The notes under the pieces are model-generated. The model saw only the letters and a program-made list of their open reading frames with translations. It did no database searches and was not told the origin of the DNA. From Hydractinia symbiolongicarpus (taxonomy: Eukaryota > Cnidaria > Hydrozoa > Anthoathecata > Hydractiniidae), in contig NC_079886.1 of the NCBI RefSeq assembly GCF_029227915.1, positions 14,069,001 through 14,133,000 of the forward strand: 64,000 nt of DNA. Reading direction: 5' to 3'. Positions 47,988-60,242 of this stretch are shown here, in pieces. The stretch's first letter is position 1, and the number at the start of each line of letters is the position of its first letter. The translations under genes were made by a program, and so were the position numbers.

Positions 47988-49625
47988 ATGGCCTTTTGCA
48001 GTCTAATAAAAACCTCGCACGTAAATCTCGCGGTTTCATCTGTCTTCGCAGGTCACCATTGGAGTAGTCCTTCCAGTCTCAATGCGCTACAACGTCCCAA
48101 GTCGTTTTCAACACCGCCGATGCTTTACAACACTGTTAACTGCGTGCACAGTCCTATAAAGGCTGCAATAGGGCCTTTTGCAGTCTAATAAAGGCATTGC
48201 ACGTAAATTACGTGGTTTCACCTGTCTGCGCAGGTTACCATTGGACGAGTCCTTCCAGTCTCAATGTGCTACAACGTTCCAAGTCGTTTTCATTAGCTCT
48301 GTGGCCTTAGAACATTCTTAACTACGTGCAAAGTCATATAAAGGCTGTAATATGGCCTTTTGCAGTCTAATAAAAGCCTCACACGTAAATCACGTTGTTC
48401 CATCTGCCTGCGCAGGTTACCATTGGACTACTCCTTAAAGTCTCAATGCGCTACCACGTCCCAAGTCGTCTTCATTAGCACCGTTGCTTTACAACACTAT
48501 TAACTACGTGCACAGTCCTATAAAGGCCGTAATATTGCCTTTTGCAGTATAAAAAAGACGTCACCCGTAAATCACGTGGTTTCACCTGTCTGCGCAGGTT
48601 ACCATTGGACTATTCCTTAAAGTCTCAATGCGCTACCACGTCCCAAGTCGTCTTCATTAGCGCCGTTGCTCTACAACACTATTAACTACGTGCACAGTCC
48701 TATAAAGGCTGTAATATTGCCTTTTGCAGTATTAAAAAGATGTCACACGTAAATCACGTGGTTTCACCTGTCTGCCCAGATTACCATTCGACTGTTCCTT
48801 CCAGTCTCGATGCACTTCAATGTTACAAGTGATTTTCCTTTGCGCTGTTGCCTTAGAACTCTCTTAACTACGTGCACAGTCCAATAAAAGGTGTAATGTA
48901 GCCTTTTGCAGTCTAATAAAGGCCTCACACGTAAATCACGTGGTTCCATCTACCTGTGCACGTTACCATTGCACTATACCTTCCAGTCTCAATGCGCTAC
49001 AACGTCTCAAGTCGTTTTCATTAGCGCCGCTACCTTACAACACTCTTAACTACGTGCACAGTCCAATAAAAGGTGTAATGTAGCCTTTTGCAGTCTAATA
49101 AAGGCCTCACACGTAAATCACATGGTTCCATCTACCTGTGCACGTTACCATTGCACTATACCTTCCAGTCTCAATGCGCTACAACGTCCCAAGTCGTTTT
49201 CATTAGCGCCGCTGCCTTACAACACTCTTAACTACGTGCACAGTCCTTTAAAGGCCGTAATATGGCCTTTTGCAGTCTAATAAAAACCTCGCACGTAAAT
49301 CACGCGATTTCACCTGTCTGCGCAGGTTACCATTGGACTAGTTCTTCCAGTCTCAATGCGGCACAACGTTCCAAGTCGTTTTCCTTAGCGCGGTGGCCTT
49401 AGACCACTCTTAACTGCGTGCACAGTCCTATAAAGACCGCAATACAGCTTTTTGCAGTCCAATAAAGGCCGCACACGTAAATCACGCGGTTTCAGCTGCC
49501 TGCACCGGTTACCATTGGACTTGTCGTTCCAGTCTTAATGCGCTACCACGTCCCAAGTCGTTTTCATTAGCGCCGCAGCCTTACAACATTCTTAACTACG
49601 TGCACAGTCCTATAAAGGCCGTAAT
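47988..49625 (+). repeat. 10-monomer HOR, 9-monomer copy (1,638 bp)
   Basis: Same order as the preceding unit but with two instead of three GTGTAATGTAGCC monomers, hence 1,638 bp (9 x 182). Private substitutions include AAATCTCGCGG near 48,026 and GGACGAGTCC near 48,244. Confidence 0.8.
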
Positions 49626-50353
49626 ATGGCCTTTTGCAGTCTAATAAAAACCTCGCACGTAAATCACGCGGTTTCATCTGTCTTCGCAGGTCACCATTGG
49701 AGTAGTCCTTCCAGTCTCAATGCGCTACAACGTCCCAAGTCGTTTTCAACACCGCCGATGCTTTACAACACTGTTAACTGCGTGCACAGTCCTATAAAGG
49801 CTGCAATAGGGCCTTTTGCAGTCTAATGAAGGCGTTGCACGTAAATTACGTGGTTTCACCTGTCTGTGCAGGTTACCATTGGACTAGTCCTTCCAGTCTC
49901 AATGCGCTACAACGTTCCAAGTCGTTTTCATTAGCTCTGTGGCCTTAGAACATTCTTAACTACGTGCAAAGTCATATAAAGGCTGTAATATGGCCTTTTG
50001 CAGTCTAATAAAAGCCTCACACGTAAATCACGTTGTTCCATCTGCCTGCGCAGGTTACCATTGGACTACTCCTTAAAGTCTCAATGCGCTACCACGTCCC
50101 AAGTCGTCTTCATTAGCACCGTTGCTTTACAACACTATTAACTACGTGCACAGTCCTATAAAGGCCGTAATATTGCCTTTTGCAGTATAAAAAAGACGTC
50201 ACCCGTAAATCACGTGGTTTCACCTGTCTGCGCAGGTTACCATTGGACTTGTCGTTCTAGTCTTAATGCGCTACCACGTCCCAAGTCGTTTTCATTAGCG
50301 CCGCAGCCTTACAACATTCTTAAGCACGTGCACAGTCCTATAAAGGCCGTAAT
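49626..50353 (+). repeat. 10-monomer HOR, 4-monomer copy (728 bp)
   Basis: It contains the first four monomers of the unit. Then, within the monomer starting at 50,172, it jumps at CAGGTTACCATTGGACT to the TTGTCGTTCTAGTC monomer that precedes the next unit. Six monomers have been lost through exchange at the same conserved stretch used elsewhere. Confidence 0.78.
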
Positions 50354-53300
50354 ATGGCCTTTTGCAGTCTAATAAAAACCTCGCACGTAAATCACGCGGT
50401 TTCATCTGTCTTCGCAGGTCACCATTGGAGTAGTCCTTCCAGTCTCAATGCGCTACAACGTCCCAAGTCGTTTTCAACACCGCCGATGCTTTACAACACT
50501 GTTAACTGCGTGCACAGTCCTATAAAGGCTGCAATAGGGCCTTTTGCAGTCTAATAAAGGCGTTGCACGTAAATTACGTGGTTTCACCTGTCTGCGCAGG
50601 TTACCATTGGACTAGTCCTTCCAGTCTCAATGTGCTACAACGTTCCAAGTCGTTTTCATTAGCTCTGTGGCCTTAGAACATTCTTAACTACGTGCAAAGT
50701 CATATAAAGGCTGTAATATGGCCTTTTGCAGTCTAATAAAAGCCTCACACGTAAATCACGTTGTTCCATCTGCCTGCGCAGGTTACCATTGGACTACTCC
50801 TTAAAGTCTCAATGCGCTACCACGTCCCAAGTCGTCTTCATTAGCACCGTTGCTTTACAACACTATTAACTACGTGCACAGTCCTATAAAGGCCGTAATA
50901 TTGCCTTTGGCAGTATAAAAAAGACGTCACCCGTAAATCACGTGGTTTCACCTGTCTGCGCAGGTTACCATTGGACTATTCCTTAAAGTCTCAATGCGCT
51001 ACCACGTCCCAAGTCGTCTTCATTAGCGCCGTTGCTCTACAACACTATTAACTACGTGCACAGTCCTATAAAGGCTGTAATATTGCCTTTTGCAGTATTA
51101 AAAAGACGTCACACGTAAATCACGTGGTTTCACCTGTCTGCCCAGATTACCATTCGACTGTTCCTTCCAGTCTCGATGCACTTCAATGTTCCAAGTGATT
51201 TTCCTTTGCGCTGTTGCCTTAGAACTCTCTTAACTACGTGCACAGTCCAATAAAAGGTGTAATGTAGCCTTTTGCAGTCTAATAAAGGCCTCACACGTAA
51301 ATCACGTGGTTCCATCTACCTGTGCACGTTACCATTGTACTATACCTTCCAGTCTCAATGCGCTACAACGTTCCAAGTCGTTTTCATTAGCTCTGTGGCC
51401 TTAGAACATTCTTAACTACGTGCAAAGTCATATAAAGGCTGTAATATGTCCTTTTGCAGTCTAATAAAAGCCTCACACGTAAATCACGTTGTTCCATCTG
51501 CCTGCGCAGGTTACCATTGGACTACTCCTTAAAGTCTCAATGCGCTACCGCGTCCCAAGTCGTCTTCATTAGCACCGTTGCTTTACAACACTATTAACTA
51601 CGTGCACAGTCCTATAAAGGCCGTAATATTGCCTTTTGCAGTATAAAAAAGACGTCACCCGTAAATCACGTGGTTTCACCTGTCTGCGCAGGTTACCATT
51701 GGACTATTCCTTAAAGTCTCAATGCGCTACCACGTCCCAAGTCGTCTTCATTAGCGCCGTTGCTCTACAACACTATTAACTACGTGCACAGTCCTATAAA
51801 GGCTGTAATATTGCCTTTTGCAGTATTAAAAAGACGTAACACGTAAATCACGTGCTTTCACCTGTCTGCCCAGATTACCATTCGACTGTTCCTTCCAGTC
51901 TCGATGCACTTCAATGTTCCAAGTGATTTTCCTTTGCGCGGTTGCCTTAGAACTCTCTTAACTACGTGCACAGTCCAATAAAAGGTGTAATGTAGCCTTT
52001 TGCAGTCTAATAAAGGCCTCACACGTAAATCACGTGGTTCTATCTACCTGTGCACGTTACCATTGCACTATTCCTTCCAGTCTCAATGCGCTACAACGTC
52101 CCAAGTCGTTTTCATTAGTGCCGCAGCCTTACAACATTCTTAACTACGTGCACAGTCCTATAAAGGCCGTAATATGGCCTTTTGCAGTCTAATAAAAACC
52201 TCGCACGTAAATCACGCGGTTTCATCTGTCTTCGCAGGTCACCATTGGAGTAGTCCTTCCAGTCTCAATGCGCTACAACGTCCCAAGTCGTTTTCAACAC
52301 CGCCGATGCTTTACAACACTGTTAACTGCGTGCACAGTCCTATAAAGGCTGCAATAGGGCCTTTTGCAGTCTAATAAAGGCGTTGCACGTAAATTACGTG
52401 GTTTAACCTGTCTGCGCAGGTTACCATTGGACTAGTCCTTCCAGTCTCAATGCGCTACAACGTTCCAAGTCGTTTTCATTAGCTCTGTGGCCTTAGAACA
52501 TTCTTAACTACGTGCAAAGTCATATAAAGGCTGTAATATGGCCTTTTGCAGTCTAATAAAAGCCTCACACGTAAATCACGTTGTTCCATTTGCCTGCGCA
52601 GGTTACCATTGGACTACTCCTTAAAGTCTCAATGCGCTACCACGTCCCAAGTCGTCTTCATTAGCACCGTTGCTTTACAACACTATTAACTACGTGCACA
52701 GTCCTATAAAGGCCGTAATATTGCCTTTTGCAGTATAAAAAAGACGTCACCCGTAAATCACGTGGTTTCACCTGTCTGCGCAGGTTACCATGGGACTATT
52801 CCTTAAAGTCTCAATGCGCTACCACGTCCCAAGTCGTCTTCATTAGCGCCGTTGCTCTACAACACTATTAACTACGTGCACAGTCCTATAAAGGCTGTAA
52901 TATTGCCTTTTGCAGTATTAAAAAGACGTCACACGTAAATCACGTGGTTTCACCTGTCTGCCCAGATTACCATTCGACTGTTCCTTCCAGTCTCGATGCA
53001 CTTCAATGTTCCAAGTGATTTTCCTTTGCGCTGTTGCCTTAGAACTCTCTTAACTACGTGCACGGGTCCAATAAAAGGTGTAATGTAGCCTTTTGCAGTC
53101 TAATAAAGGCCTCACACGTAAATCACGTGGTTCCATCTACCTGTGCACGTTACCATTGCACTATACCTTCCAGTCTCAATGCGCTACAACGTCCCAAGCC
53201 GTTTTCATTAGCGCCGCTACCTTACAACACTCTTAACTACAAGCACAGTCCAATAAAAGGTGTAATGTAGCCTTTTGCAGTCTAATAAAGGCCTCACACG

Positions 53301-53994
53301 TAAATCACGTGGTTCCATCTGTCTGTGCACGTTACCATTGCACTATTCCTTCCAGTCTCAATGCACTACAACGTTCCAAGTGGTTTTCCTTAGCGCGGTG
53401 GCCTTAGACCACTCTTAACGACGTAAACAGTCCTATATAGACCGAAATGCACCTTTTTGCAGTCCAATAAAAGCCGCACACGTAAATCACGCAGTTTCAC
53501 CTGCCTGCACCGGTTACCATTGGACTTGTCCTTCCAGTCTTAATGCGTTACCACGTCCCAAGTCGTTTTCATTAGCGCCGCTGCCTTACATCACTCTTAA
53601 CTACGTGCACAGTCCTTTAAAGGCCGTAATATGGCCTTTTGCAGTCTAATAAAAACCTCGCACGTAAATCACGCGGTTTCACCTGTCTGCGCAGGTTACC
53701 ATTGGACTAGTTCTTCCAGTCTCAATGCGGCACAACGTCCCAAGTCGTTTTCCTTAGCGCGGTGGCCTTAGACCACTCTTAACTGCGTGCACAGTCCTAT
53801 AAAGACCGCAATACAGCTTTTTGCAGTCCAATAAAGGCCGCACACGTAAATCACGCGGTTTCAGCTGCCTGCACCGGTTACCATTGAACTTGTCGTTCCA
53901 GTCTTAATGCGCTACCACGTCCCAAGTCGTTTTCATTAGCGCCGCAGCCTTACAACATTCTTAACTACGTGCACAGTCCTATAAAGGCCGTAAT
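50354..53994 (+). repeat. 10-monomer HOR, two further copies (1,820 and 1,821 bp)
   Basis: Units start at 50,354 and 52,174. The first has an altered interior, with a second run of TCATATAAAGG / ATATTGCC monomers (51,446-51,991, including TATGTCC near 51,447) in place of some GTGTAATGTAGCC ones. The second is one base longer because CACGGGTCC at 53,061 replaces CACAGTCC. It is that base which lengthens the local open reading frame there to 70 codons. Confidence 0.75.
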
Positions 53995-56900
53995 ATGGCC
54001 TTTTGCAGTCTAATAAAAACCTCGCACGTAAATCACGCGGTTTCATCTGTCTTCGCAGGTCACCATTGGAGTAGTCCTTCCAGTCTCAATGCGCTACAAC
54101 GTCCCAAGTCGTTTTCAACACCGCCGTTGCTTTACAACACTGTTAACTGCGTCCACAGTCCTATAAAGGCTGCAATAGGGCTTTTTGCAGTCTAATAAAG
54201 GCGTTGCACGTAAATTACGTGGTTCCATCTGCCTGTGCACGCTACCATTGCACTATTCCTTCCAGTCGCAATGCACTACAACGTTCCAAGTGGTTTTCCT
54301 TAGCGCGGTGGCCTTAGACCACTCTTAACGACGTGCACAGTCCTATAAAGACCGCAATACACCTTTTTGCAGTCTAATAAAAGCCTCACACGTAAATCAC
54401 GTTGTTCCATCTGCCTGCGCAGGTTACCATTGGACTACTCCTTAAAGTCTCAATGCGCTACCACGTCCCAAGTCGTCTTCATTAGCACCGTTGCTTTACA
54501 ACACTATTAACTACGTGCACAGTCCTTTAAAGGCCGTAATATGGCCTTTTGCAGTCTAATAAAAACCTCGCACGTAAATCACGCGGTTTCACCTGTCTGC
54601 GCAGGTTACCATTGGACTAGTTCTTCCAGTCTCAATGCGGCACAACGTCTCCAGTCGTTTTCCTTAGCGCAGTGGCCTTAGACCACTCTTAACTGCGTGC
54701 ACAGTCCTATAAAGACCGCAATACAGCTTTTTGCAGTCCAATAAAGGCCGCACACGTAAATCACGCGGTTTCAGCTGCCTGCACCGGTTACCATTGGACT
54801 TGTCGTTCCAGTCTTAATGCGCTACCACGTCCCAAGTCGTTTTCATTAGCGCCGCAGCCTTACAACATTCTTAACTACGTGCACAGTCCTATAAAGGCTG
54901 TAATATGTCCTTTTGCAGTCTAATAAAAGCCTCACACGTAAATCACGTTGTTCCATCTGCCTGCGCAGGTTACCATTGGACTACTCCTTAAAGTCTCAAT
55001 GCACTACCGCGTCCCAAGTCGTCTTCATTAGCACCGTTGCTTTACAACACTATTAACTACGTGCACAGTCCTATAAAAGCCGTAATATTGCCTTTTGCAG
55101 TATAAAAAAGACGTCACCCGTAAATCACGTGGTTTCACCTGTCTGCGCAGGTTACCATTGGACTATTCCTTAAAGTCTCAATGCGCTACCACGTCCCAAG
55201 TCGTCTTCATTAGCGCCGTTGCTCTACAACACTATTAACTACGTGCACAGTCCTATAAAGGCTGTAATATTGCCTTTTGCAGTATTAAAAAGACGTCACA
55301 CGTAAATCACGTGGTTTCACCTGTCTGCCCAGATTACCATTCGACTGTTCCTTCCAGTCTCGATGCACTTCAATGTTCCAAGTGATTTTCCTTTGCGCTG
55401 TTGCCTTAGAACTCTCTTAACTACGTGCACAGTCCTATAAAGACCGCAATACACCTTTTTGCAGTCCAATAAAAGCCGCACACATAAATCACGCTGTTTC
55501 ACCTGCCTGCATCGGTTACCATTGGACTTGTCGTTCCAGTCTTAATGCGCTACCACGTCCCAAGTCGTTTTCATTAGCGCCGCTGCCTTACAACACTCTT
55601 AACTACGTGCACAGTCCTTTAAAGGCCGTAATATGGCCTTTTGCAGTCTAATAAAAACCTCGCACGTAAATCACGCGGTTTCACCTGTCTGCGCAGGTTA
55701 CCATTGGACTAGTTCTTCCAGTCTCAATGCGGCACAACGTCCCAAGTCGTTTTCCTTAGCGCGGTGGCGTTAGACAAATCTTAACTACGTGCACAGTCCT
55801 ATAAAGACCGCAATACACCTTTTTGCAGTCCAATAAAGGCCGCACACGTAAATCACGCGGTTTTAGCTGCCTGCACCGGTTATCATTGGACTTGTCGTTC
55901 CAGTCTTAATGCGCTACCACGTCCCAAGTCGTTTTCATTAGCGCCGCAGCCTTACAACATCTTAACTACGTGCACAGTCCTATAAAGGCCGTAATATGGC
56001 CTTTTGCAGTCTAATAAAAACCTCGCACGTAAATCACGCGGTTTCATCTGTCTTCGCGGGTCACCATTGGAGTAGTCCTTCCAGTCTCAATGCGCTACAA
56101 CGTCCCAAGTCGTTTTCAATACCGCCGTTGCTTTACAACACTGTTAACTGCGTGCACAGTCCTATAAAGGCCGTAATATTGCCTTTTGCAGTATAAAAAA
56201 GACGTCACACGTAAATCACGTGGTTTCACCTCTCTGTCCAGATTCCCATTCGACTGTTCCTTCCAGTCTCGATGCACTTCAATGTTCCAAGTGGTTTTCC
56301 TTAGCACCGTGGCCTTAGAACACTCTTAACTACGTGCACAGTCCTATAAAGACCGTAATATATCCTTTTGCAGTCCAATAAAGGCCGCACACGTAAATCA
56401 CGCGGTTTCAGCTGCCCGCGCAGGTTACCATTAGACTAGTTATTCCAGTCTCAATGCACTACAACGTTCCAAGTGGTTTTCCTTAGCGCTGTTGCCTTAG
56501 AACTCTCTTAACTACGTGCACAGTCCAATAAAAGGTGTAATGTAGCCTTTTGCAGTCTAATGAAGGCCTCACACGTAAATCACGTGGTTCCATCTGCCTG
56601 TGCACGTTACCATTGCACTATTCCTTCCAGTCTCAATGCGCTACAACGTCCCAAGTCGCTTTCATTAGCGCCGCTACCTTACAACACTCTTAACTACGTG
56701 CACAGTCCTATAAAGGCTGTAATATGGCCTTTTGCAGTCTAATAAAAGCTTCGCACGTAAATCACGCTGTTTCACCTGTCTGCGCAGGTTACCATTGGAC
56801 TAGTCCTTCCAGTCTGAATGCGTTACAACGTCTCAAGTCGTTATCATTAGCACCGTTGCTTTACAACACTATTAACTGCGTGTACAGTCCTATAAAGACC

Positions 56901-57269
56901 GTAACATACCCTTTTGCAGTCCATTAAAGGTCGCACACGTAAATCACGTGGTTTCACCTGCCTGCGCAGGTTACCATTGGACTGTTCCTTCCACTCTCGA
57001 TGCACTACAACGTCCCAAGTCGTTTTCATTAGCGCCGCTGCCTTACAACACTCCTAACTACGTGCACAGTCCTATAAAGGCCGTAATATGGCCTTTTGCA
57101 GTCCAATAAAGGCCGCACACGTAAATCACGCGGTTTTAGCTGCCTGCACCGGTTACCATTGGACTTGTCGTTCCAGTCTTAATGCGCTACCACGTCCCAA
57201 GTTGTTTTCATTAGCGCCGCAGCCTTACAACATTCTTAACTACGTGCACAGTCCTATAAAGGCCGTAAT
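53995..57269 (+). repeat. Degenerating HOR and transition monomers
   Basis: The unit starting at 53,995 resembles 45,258-46,167 (CAGTCGCAATGC, GGCTGCAATAGGGCT). It then passes into less regular monomers with more private substitutions, such as GGCGTTAGACAAATC near 55,770, TACAACATCTTAAC near 55,952 (one base short) and TGTCCAGATTCCC near 56,235. The next recognisable unit, 2,001 bp on, starts at 55,996. Monomers at 56,724-57,269 introduce the subtypes that make up the following 3,154-bp HOR. Confidence 0.65.
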
Positions 57270-58361
57270 ATGGCCTTTTGCAGTCTAATAAAAACCTCGC
57301 ACGTAAATCACGCGGTTTCATCTGTCTTCGCAGGTCACCATTGGAGTAGTCCTTCCAGTCTCAATGCGCTACAACGTCCCAAGTCGTTTTCAATACCGCC
57401 GTTGCTTTACAACACTGTTAACTGCGTGCACAGTCCTATAAAAGCTGTAATATTGCCTTTTGCATTATAAAAAAGGCGTCACACGTAAATCACGTGGTTT
57501 CACCTGTATGCCCAGATTATCATTCGACTGTTCCTTCCAGTCTCGATGCACTTCAATGTTCCAAGTGGTTTTTCTTAGCGCCGTGGCCTTAGAACACCCT
57601 TAACTACGTGCACAGTCCTATAAAGACCGTAATATATCCTTTTGCAGTCCAATAAAGGCCGCACACGTAAATCACGCGGTTTCAGCTGCCCGCGCAGGTT
57701 ACCATTAGACTAGTTATTCCAGTCTCAATGCACTACAACGTTCCAAGTGGTTTTCCTTAGCGCTGTTGCCTTAGAACTCTCTTAACTACGTGCACAGTCC
57801 AATAAAAGGTGTAATGTAGCCTTTTGCAGTCTAATAAAAGCTTCGCACGTAAATCACGCGGTTTCACCTGTCTGCGCAGGTTACCATTGGACTAGTCCTT
57901 CCAGTCTGAATGCGTTACAACGTCTCAAGTCGTTATCATTAGCGCCGTTGCTTTACAACACTATTAACTGCGTGTACAGTCCTATAAAGACCGTAACATG
58001 CCCTTTTGCAGTCCATTAAAGGTCGCACACGTAAATCACGTGGTTTCACCTGCCTGCGCAGGTTACCATTGGACTGTTCCTTCCACTCTCGAGGCACTAC
58101 AACGTCCCAAGTCGTTTTCATTAGCGCCGCTGCCTTACAACACTCCTAACTACGTGCACAGTCCTATAAAGGCCGTAATATGGCCTTTTGCAGTCTAATA
58201 AAAACCTCGCACGTAAAACACGCGGTTTTACCTGTCTGCGCAGGTTACCATTGCACTAGTCCTTCCAGTCTCGATGCACTACAACGTCCCAAGTCTTTTT
58301 CATTAGCACCGTTGCTTTACAACACTATTAACTGCGTGCACAGTCTTATAAAGACCGTAAC

Positions 58362-58443
58362 ATACCCTTTTGCAGTCCATTAAAGGTCGCACACGTAAAT
58401 CACGTGGTTTCACCTGCCTGCGCAGGTTACCATTGGACTTGTC
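58362..58443 (+). repeat. 82-bp truncated monomer (100-bp internal deletion)
   Basis: The monomer proceeds normally to CATTGGACTTGTCGTT, then joins at once to GCCTTTTGCAGTCTAATAAAGG, the start of the next monomer. One hundred bases are missing. The two parents share TT at the junction (GTCGTT-CCAG and ATATT-GCC), a 2-nt microhomology. Identical copies occur at 59,352-59,433, 60,161-60,242, 61,516-61,597 and 62,506-62,587, so the deletion happened once and was then amplified with its HOR. Confidence 0.9.
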
Positions 58444-58805
58444 GTTGCCTTTTGCAGTCTAATAAAGGCCTCATACGTAATTAATGTGGTTCTATCTGCC
58501 TGTGCAGGTTACCATTGCACTGTTCTTTCCAGTCTCATGCTCTACCAAGTCCCGAGTCGTTTTCATTAGCGCCGTTGCCTTACAACACTCTTAACTACGT
58601 GCACAGTCCAATAAAGGCTGTAATATGGCCTTTTGCAGTCTAATAAAGGCCTCATACGTAATTAATGTGGTTCCATATGCCTGTGCAGGTTACCATTGCA
58701 CTGTTCTTTCCAGTCTCATGCGCTACCGCGTCCCAAGTCGTTTTCATTAGCGCCGCTGCCTTACAACACTCTTAACTACGTGCACAGCCCTATAAACGCT
58801 GTAAT
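58444..58805 (+). repeat. Pair of 181-bp monomers of a diverged subtype
   Basis: Both read CATACGTAATTAATGTGG at the dyad, where others read CACACGTAAATCACGTGG, and TCTCATGC for TCTCAATGC (one base short). The intact CACGT/ACGTG dyad is destroyed. The subtype is found only with the truncated monomer, at 58,444, 58,625, 59,434, 60,243, 61,598, 61,779, 62,588 and 62,769. Confidence 0.85.
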
Positions 58806-59351
58806 ATGGCCTTTTGCAGTCTAGTAAAAGCCTCACACGTAAATCACGTGGTTCCATCTGCCTGCGCAAGATACCATTGGACTATTCCTTACATTCTCAA
58901 TGTGCTACAACGTCCCAAGTCGTTTTCCTTAGTGCCGTCGCTTTAGAACACTCTTAACTACGTGCATCGTCCTATAAAGGCTGTAATAAGGCTTTTTGCA
59001 GTCTAATAAAGGCCTCACACGTAAATCACGCGGTTTCAGCTGCCTGCTCCGGTTACCATTGGACTGTTCCTTCCACTCTCGATGCACTACAACGTCCCAA
59101 GTCGTTTTCATTAGCGCCGCTGCCTTACAACACTCCTAACTACGTGCACAGTCCTATAAAGGCCGTAATATGGCCTTTTGCAGTCTAATAAAAACCTCGC
59201 ACGTAAAACACGCGGTTTTACCTGTCTGCGCAGGTTACCATTGCACTAGTCCTTCCAGTCTCGATGCACTACAACGTCCCAAGTCTTTTTCATTAGCACC
59301 GTTGCTTTACAACACTATTAACTGCGTGCACAGTCTTATAAAGACCGTAAC

Positions 59352-59433
59352 ATACCCTTTTGCAGTCCATTAAAGGTCGCACACGTAAATCACGTGGTTT
59401 CACCTGCCTGCGCAGGTTACCATTGGACTTGTC
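59352..59433 (+). repeat. 82-bp truncated monomer, second copy
   Basis: Same junction (GGACTTGTCGTTGCCTTTTG) as at 58,430-58,450. It lies 990 bp after the first copy and 809 bp before the next. Confidence 0.9.
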
Positions 59434-60160
59434 GTTGCCTTTTGCAGTCTAATAAAGGCCTCATACGTAATTAATGTGGTTCTATCTGCCTGTGCAGGTT
59501 ACGATTGCACTGTTCTTTCCAGTCTCATGCTCTACCAAGTCCCGAGTCGTTTTCATTAGCGCCGCAGCCTTACAACACTCTTAACTACGTGCACAGCCCT
59601 ATAAACGCTGTAATATGGCCTTTTGCAGTCTAGTAAAAGCCTCACACGTAAATCACGTGGTTCCATCTGCCTGCGCAAGATACCATTGGACTATTCCTTA
59701 CATTCTCAATGTGCTACAACGTCCCAAGTCGTTTTCCTTAGTGCCGTCGCTTTAGAACACTCTTAACTACGTGCATCGTCCTATAAAGGCTGTAATAAGG
59801 CTTTTTGCAGTCTAATAAAGGCCTCACACGTAAATCACGCGGTTTCAGCTGCCTGCTCCGGTTACCATTGGACTGTTCCTTCCACTCTCGATGCACTACA
59901 ACGTCCCAAGTCGTTTTCATTAGCGCCGCTGCCTTACAACACTCCTAACTACGTGCACAGTCCTATAAAGGCCGTAATATGGCCTTTTGCAGTCTAATAA
60001 AAACCTCGCACGTAAAACACGCGGTTTTACCTGTCTGCGCAGGTTACCATTGCACTAGTCCTTCCAGTCTCGATGCACTACAACGTCCCAAGTCTTTTTC
60101 ATTAGCACCGTTGCTTTACAACACTATTAACTGCGTGCACAGTCTTATAAAGACCGTAAC

Positions 60161-60242
60161 ATACCCTTTTGCAGTCCATTAAAGGTCGCACACGTAAATC
60201 ACGTGGTTTCACCTGCCTGCGCAGGTTACCATTGGACTTGTC
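60161..60242 (+). repeat. 82-bp truncated monomer, third copy
   Basis: Same junction, 809 bp after the second copy. It is followed by one 181-bp CATACGTAATTAATGTGG monomer, which then leads into the next 3,154-bp HOR copy at 60,424 through GCCGCAGCATTACAACATTC. Confidence 0.9.

Noticed and set aside
53058-53270. 70-codon open reading frame distinct from the others
   Set aside because: Caused by the one-base insertion CACGGGTCC at 53,061, which joins two frames. Not a gene.
58430-58450. GTCGTTGCCTTTTGC as an insertion-site duplication of a lost mobile element
   Set aside because: The junction is a simple 100-bp deletion with 2-nt microhomology between two monomer positions. There is no target-site duplication or element remnant.
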